Of a stretch of 17,962 nt of DNA, positions 14,566 to 17,962 are shown piece by piece. How positions within the stretch are numbered: the first letter of the stretch is position 1; the number at the start of each line of letters is the position of its first letter. The stretch is from positions 1-17,962 of the forward strand of contig JASLGC010000352.1 of the NCBI GenBank assembly GCA_030150335.1, read 5' to 3'. The notes below the pieces were generated by a model, which did no database searches, had not been told where the DNA came from, and was given only the letters and a program-made list of their open reading frames with translations. This DNA comes from Flavobacterium sp. (lineage in GTDB: Bacteria > Bacteroidota > Bacteroidia > Flavobacteriales > Flavobacteriaceae). Position numbers and translations under genes: made by a program.

Positions 14566-15354
14566 ATGTCAGAAACAGTTACTCGTGCAATATCAGGTGC
14601 AATCTATATCGCGCTGCTGATAGGAGCAACTCTATACTCTCCTTTAACTTTTGAAATACTTTTTGGTTTCTTTATGTTCATTGCATCGTATGAATTTGCA
14701 AAACTTATTAAGCTACCAAAATCACTTGCAATGATAATTGCATTAATGGCTACTTCTTGTGTCTTCTGGGATAGAGATATTATGCCTATTAACGCAATAG
14801 CAATATTCGCTGTTGTTATTCTTTTAGCTTTACTCGCTGAACTATTCACAAAAAGAAAACCAAATAGATCATTTCCAATTAAGATAATTATTTTCTTAGG
14901 ATATGTAATAGCTACTTTTATCGCTATTCTATATTTGCCTTTTGTCAAAGGGGAATACAATCCTAATGTAATTATCGGAATGATGATTATGATTTGGACA
15001 AACGATACTTTTGCTTACTTAGTAGGTAAGAAAATTGGAAAAACTAAACTATTTGAACGCATCTCTCCAAAGAAAACCATTGAAGGTTTTTTAGGAGGTT
15101 TGGTATTCAGTATTATAGCAAGTATTATCTTAAGTCAATTTTTTGACTTTTTTAGTGTGGTAGTTTGGATAAGTAGTGCTATTTTTGTCAGCATTTTTGG
15201 TACCATTGGTGATTTAGTAGAATCACACTTCAAAAGAGAAGCTGGTGTTAAAGATAGTGGCTCAATTATGCCTGGTCACGGTGGAATTTTAGACCGATTA
15301 GACAGTGTGATATTTGTAGCACCATTTTTGTATTTAATATATCAAATTTTATAA
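14566..15354 (+). CDS. cdsA: phosphatidate cytidylyltransferase (CDP-diacylglycerol synthase)
   Basis: Makes CDP-diacylglycerol from phosphatidic acid and CTP, the branch point of bacterial phospholipid synthesis, in the inner membrane. It is 262 residues with about seven hydrophobic helices. The family signature spans 220-246: SHFKREAGVKDSG then MPGHGG then LDRLD. Upstream, WTNDTFAYLVGKKIGK (144-159) and SPKKTIEGFLGG (167-178) are also conserved. It starts 1 bp after the LUD stop and is 3 bp from psd, so it is clearly in one transcript with them. Confidence 0.96.
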   Translation: MSETVTRAISGAIYIALLIGATLYSPLTFEILFGFFMFIASYEFAKLIKLPKSLAMIIALMATSCVFWDRDIMPINAIAIFAVVILLALLAELFTKRKPNRSFPIKIIIFLGYVIATFIAILYLPFVKGEYNPNVIIGMMIMIWTNDTFAYLVGKKIGKTKLFERISPKKTIEGFLGGLVFSIIASIILSQFFDFFSVVVWISSAIFVSIFGTIGDLVESHFKREAGVKDSGSIMPGHGGILDRLDSVIFVAPFLYLIYQIL

Positions 15355-15357
15355 ACT

Positions 15358-16008
15358 ATGTTTCACAAAGAAGGAACGAAAATTATTTTTTACTCATTAG
15401 TAGTAGCTGTAGGTTTAGTTGTTTTAGCTGACGTATTGATTAGTATTGATTGGATTAGAATGATTGTGCAATCTATTGTACTTGTATTTTTAATCTTGAT
15501 ACTTCAGTTTTTCAGAAACCCGAATAGAAATGTTACTCCAAATGACAATACTGTTTTAGCCCCTGTTGATGGAAAAGTAGTTGTAATTGAAGAAGTATAC
15601 GAACCTGAATACTTTAAAGAGAAAAGATTGATGGTTTCAATTTTTATGTCTCCATTAAATGTTCACGTTACGCGTTATGGATTAAGTGGTTTGATTAAAT
15701 ATAGTCAATACCATGCGGGTAAATACTTAGTAGCTTGGCACCCTAAGGCAAGTGAAGAAAACGAGCGTACAACTGTAGTTGTTGAAAATCCTGTTTTTGG
15801 AGAAGTAATGTATAGACAAATTGCCGGTGCTTTAGCAAGACGAATTGTAAACTATGCAAAACCAGGAATGCAGGTACAACAAGGTACTGACGCTGGATTT
15901 ATCAAATTTGGGTCTAGAGTTGACTTATACTTCCCTATCGGAACAAAAGTAGAAGTTACTTTAAATCAAAAAGCAATTGGAAACAAAACGGTAATTGCAC
16001 AAAAATAA
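15358..16008 (+). CDS. psd: phosphatidylserine decarboxylase proenzyme, short type
   Basis: Converts phosphatidylserine to phosphatidylethanolamine using a pyruvoyl group made by self-cleavage. It is 216 residues. Two N-terminal hydrophobic segments (about 10-50) hold it at the membrane. FFRNPNR (51-57), APVDGKV (68-74), SPLNVHVTR (98-106) and YHAGKYL (118-124) are the family's conserved blocks. The cleavage site is FGSRVDLYFP (184-193), between Gly185 and Ser186, giving a beta chain of about 185 residues and a short alpha chain of about 31 residues. The phosphatidylserine synthase that links it to CdsA is not in the window. It is 3 bp after cdsA and 3 bp before ACBP. Confidence 0.96.
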   Translation: MFHKEGTKIIFYSLVVAVGLVVLADVLISIDWIRMIVQSIVLVFLILILQFFRNPNRNVTPNDNTVLAPVDGKVVVIEEVYEPEYFKEKRLMVSIFMSPLNVHVTRYGLSGLIKYSQYHAGKYLVAWHPKASEENERTTVVVENPVFGEVMYRQIAGALARRIVNYAKPGMQVQQGTDAGFIKFGSRVDLYFPIGTKVEVTLNQKAIGNKTVIAQK

Positions 16009-16011
16009 CAA

Positions 16012-16284
16012 ATGAGCAATTTAGACATAGAATTTAAAGAAGCATATAAACGTATTTCAGAAGAAGCTACCAATCTTCCAGCTGATGTTATGCTACGTAT
16101 ATATGCATACTACAAACAAGCAACAAACGGATTAAGTCATAAGGACTTTGAGGATATGTCTTATGATATAAAAAAAGCCTTTAAATTTAATGCGTGGACA
16201 CAAGTAAGTCACTTAACAGCGACTGAAGCTAAAGAAGAATACATTAAAATCGCTAAAGAAATCTTAGAAGATGACAAGGCTTAA
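16012..16284 (+). CDS. acyl-CoA-binding protein
   Basis: A 90-residue cytosolic four-helix protein that binds long-chain acyl-CoA. The family pattern is visible: LPADVMLRIYAYYKQAT (22-38), with the Tyr and Lys that contact the CoA phosphate, and KFNAW (58-62) in place of the usual KWDAW. The loop between these is shorter than in animal ACBPs. It is 3 bp after psd and its last 14 bases overlap the start of the sod-like gene. Its place after cdsA and psd suggests it buffers acyl-CoA for membrane lipid synthesis or turnover. ACBPs are mainly eukaryotic and patchy in bacteria, though I recall them in Bacteroidota. Confidence 0.9.
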   Translation: MSNLDIEFKEAYKRISEEATNLPADVMLRIYAYYKQATNGLSHKDFEDMSYDIKKAFKFNAWTQVSHLTATEAKEEYIKIAKEILEDDKA

Positions 16285-17047
16285 ACGAAATATCGTTATT
16301 TTATTTTGTTGTAACTTCATGTTACTCGCTTCGTGTGGAAACCGAAATGATTTAACTGAAGTTGAAATTCCTGAGCGCGAAACATTCATTACTCAAAAAA
16401 GTGAATTCCCTGCCCCTGCTACTATCAAGACAAAACAAGGTCCTTTTGAAATGTTGGGATTACAATATAACTTTGATGAATTAGCATCAGTTTTTAAGCC
16501 TGAAACAGCTTTTTTACATTATAGTAAAGTTCATTTAGATTACGCGAATAAATTAAATACAGCAGTGCATGGAACTGCTTTTGAAAAAGACGAAATAAGT
16601 ACTTTAGTTACAAAAGTAGACAACAGGTCTATTAATTTAAAGAATTTAGCTGGAGCTTATTATAACCATAATATCTTATGGCGTTCGATTTCACCTGTAG
16701 AACAAAGCAAACCTAATGAAACTTTAAGTAAACTAATTGCTGAATCTTTTGGTTCACTTGCTGAATTAAAAAAAGAATTGATTGCAAAAGGTAATAGTTT
16801 AATTGGTTCTGGTTGGCTATGGGTTACAATCTTACCAAGTGGTAAGCTATCAGTGGTTACAACTACTAATAATGATAATCCAAGTATGCCTGAATTACAA
16901 ATGGGAAAACCCCTATTTTGTATTGATTTATGGGAACATGCTTATTTTGACACTTATCAAAATGATAAAGCGTCTTATATCGAAACATCCTTTAAATATT
17001 TCAATTGGAATTATGCTAATTCACAATTTACAGTTGAAGTAGAGTAA
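16271..17047 (+). CDS. Fe/Mn-family superoxide dismutase, lipoprotein, with altered second shell
   Basis: The 258-residue protein has a lipoprotein signal (MTRLKRN, hydrophobic core, LLASC, Cys22), a linker of about 35 residues, then a full iron/manganese SOD fold. Metal ligands are present: His83 (FLHYSK), His133 (YNHNILW), Asp219 and His223 (IDLWEHAY). Tyr91 matches the active-site Tyr34. By alignment to E. coli SodB and SodA recalled from memory, the His30 position is Val87. The Gln69 position (SodB; Gly77 in SodA) is Ala129, and the Gln146 position of SodA is Asn201. So neither Fe-type nor Mn-type glutamine is present. The start overlaps ACBP by 14 bases and is the only one giving a basic n-region. 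Dismutation at the envelope is likely but not certain. Confidence 0.88.
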   Translation: MTRLKRNIVILFCCNFMLLASCGNRNDLTEVEIPERETFITQKSEFPAPATIKTKQGPFEMLGLQYNFDELASVFKPETAFLHYSKVHLDYANKLNTAVHGTAFEKDEISTLVTKVDNRSINLKNLAGAYYNHNILWRSISPVEQSKPNETLSKLIAESFGSLAELKKELIAKGNSLIGSGWLWVTILPSGKLSVVTTTNNDNPSMPELQMGKPLFCIDLWEHAYFDTYQNDKASYIETSFKYFNWNYANSQFTVEVE

Positions 17048-17066
17048 AAAGATAAAATACCTCAAG

Positions 17067-17100
17067 AAAGGGCTGTCCTCAAAAGACAGCCCTTTTACTT
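17067..17100 (+). terminator. intrinsic terminator of the cdsA-psd-sod run
   Basis: A perfect 11-bp stem AAAGGGCTGTC (17067-17077) / GACAGCCCTTT (17085-17095) with a 7-nt loop, then TTTTACTT. It lies 19 nt after the sod stop. Its 3' arm is the motif repeated throughout the downstream region. Confidence 0.88.
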
Positions 17101-17338
17101 TATAATTAAATTCGGGATATGGTTAAGTTGTGCCATACATCAACAAGAACCCAATGGTGTAATCTGACATTACCCCATCTAAATTTAAACAGACAGCCCT
17201 AAACAGACAGCCCTAAACAGACAGCCCTAAACAGACAGCCCTTTTACTTTATAATTAAATTCGGGATATGGTTAAGTTGTGTCATACATCAACAAGAACC
17301 CAATGGTGTTATCTGACATTACCCCATCTAAATTTAAA
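17085..17338. repeat. duplicated 105-bp block with intervening 14-bp tandem repeats
   Basis: 17085-17189 and 17234-17338 are identical except at two positions (C17133/T17282 and A17161/T17310). Between and into the second copy, GACAGCCC recurs at 17192, 17206, 17220 and 17234, exactly 14 bp apart, with unit GACAGCCCTAAACA. The block begins with the 3' arm and T tail of the sod terminator. No coding sequence is apparent. Confidence 0.95.
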
Positions 17339-17361
17339 TGGCTACTTTAATACCCCGTCAT

Positions 17362-17845
17362 CTTCTTTAAATTATGAGAAAACACATTGATAATGCTATG
17401 TAAATCATCTTTAAGAGCATTTCATTATTAACTTATACAAAATCTTACATAACACAAAAGGACCATCTTAAACAGACAGCCCCTTCAATATTCTTCAAAG
17501 ACACATCTTGACTATGCAATCTAAATCATCTTTAAGAGTATCTCATTATTAACTTATACAAAACCTTATATAACACAAAAGGACCATCTTAAACAGACAA
17601 CCCTTTCTTTATACTTTGAAAAAACACCTTGATTATGTTATATAAACCTCCTTTAAGAGTTTCTAATTATTACACTATACAAAACCTTATATAACACAAA
17701 AGAAACTTCCTAATCTGACAACCCTTGCTTTATACTATGAGAAATCACGTTGATGATGCTATATAAATTATCTTTAAGAGTATCTCATTATCAACTTATA
17801 CAAAACCTTACATAACACAAAAGGACCATCTTAAACAGACAGCCC
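17362..17845. repeat. four 121-bp tandem repeat units
   Basis: Units 17362-17482, 17483-17603, 17604-17724 and 17725-17845 are all exactly 121 bp. Anchors confirm this: TTTAAGAG at 17410, 17531, 17652 and 17773; GACAGCCC or GACAACCC at 17475, 17596, 17717 and 17838. The units have diverged (the third most), but TATACAAAA, ATAACACAAAAG and the final GACARCCC are kept. They are AT-rich, with no open frame kept across units. The array ends 30 bp before the ssb stop codon. Confidence 0.95.
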
Positions 17846-17875
17846 TTTTGCTATATATATTATTTCGTTTAAATT

Positions 17876-17962
17876 TTAAAAAGGAACATCATCATCATTT
17901 TGATAATTATTGTTACTTGGTGTATTGAAAATTTGTGACGCTGGTGGAAGTGTATTAGTAAT
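17876..17962 (-). CDS. ssb: single-stranded DNA-binding protein, C-terminal end only
   Basis: The last 28 codons and stop of a minus-strand gene cut by the window edge. The visible peptide is a low-complexity Asn/Pro-rich linker (TLPPASQIF, SNNNYQ) ending in NDDDVPF. A disordered linker plus an acidic tip ending in D-[ILV]-P-F is the hallmark of bacterial SSB, where the tip recruits replication and repair proteins. The OB-fold lies outside the window. It converges on sod across the repeat region, and no clear terminator of its own is seen. Confidence 0.85.
   Translation of the reverse strand: MTNTLPPASQIFNTPSNNNYQNDDDVPF

Noticed and set aside
16803..17042. 79-codon plus-strand open frame inside the SOD gene
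   Set aside because: It lies in another frame within a well-supported SOD domain.
17085..17845. CRISPR array
   Set aside because: The repeats are long direct tandem units (14, 121, 149 bp) with no unique spacers between short identical repeats, and there are no cas genes.

Overview
The window looks like chromosomal DNA from a member of the Flavobacteriaceae (Bacteroidota). It is AT-rich. Many intergenic regions carry the flavobacterial -7 element TAnnTTTG, and Shine-Dalgarno sequences are mostly weak. There are many lipoproteins, and the gene set (UMF1-type MFS, LUD protein beside ftsH, stand-alone BirA, acyl-CoA-binding protein beside cdsA/psd) fits this family. Genus cannot be fixed from this sequence alone.

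Left part (1-8285, minus strand): a nupG-type nucleoside symporter cut by the window edge, cytidylate kinase (cmk, TTG start), Lon protease, an unrecognised two-domain lipoprotein, a UMF1/Atg22-like MFS transporter and an M48 metalloprotease lipoprotein. Clear intrinsic terminators follow lon, the lipoprotein and the M48 gene, so these are mostly separate transcription units. Between lon and cmk lies a candidate structured RNA or cmk leader (about 2155-2296).

Middle (8581-11855): an alpha/beta hydrolase and a lipoprotein MsrB form a two-gene plus-strand unit ending in a 17-bp-stem terminator. A 724-bp gene-free stretch follows. It holds a cluster of iterated TTTTGA motifs, a 14-bp closing-stem inverted repeat that could be a small RNA, and minor palindromes. 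Next come birA (minus) and rsfS (plus), diverging from possibly overlapping promoters.

Right part (11484-17047, plus strand): rsfS-ftsH, a strong terminator, then a tight run LUD protein-cdsA-psd-ACBP-SOD. CdsA and Psd are two steps of phosphatidylethanolamine synthesis. ACBP carries acyl-CoA, and FtsH is a membrane quality-control protease, so this is a membrane-biogenesis cluster. The last gene is a lipoprotein Fe/Mn-type superoxide dismutase with all metal ligands but an altered second shell.

Right end (17048-17875): a repeat-rich convergent intergenic region between sod and the 3' end of ssb (minus strand, C-terminal DDDVPF). It contains a 105-bp block duplicated at 149-bp spacing, a 14-bp tandem run, and four 121-bp tandem units. 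All carry copies of GACAGCCC or GACAACCC, the 3' arm of the sod terminator.

No phage, CRISPR, toxin-antitoxin or complete transposon was found. The points most worth a second look are the lon-cmk RNA candidate, the 10270-10355 element, the sod-ssb repeat array and the SOD active site.
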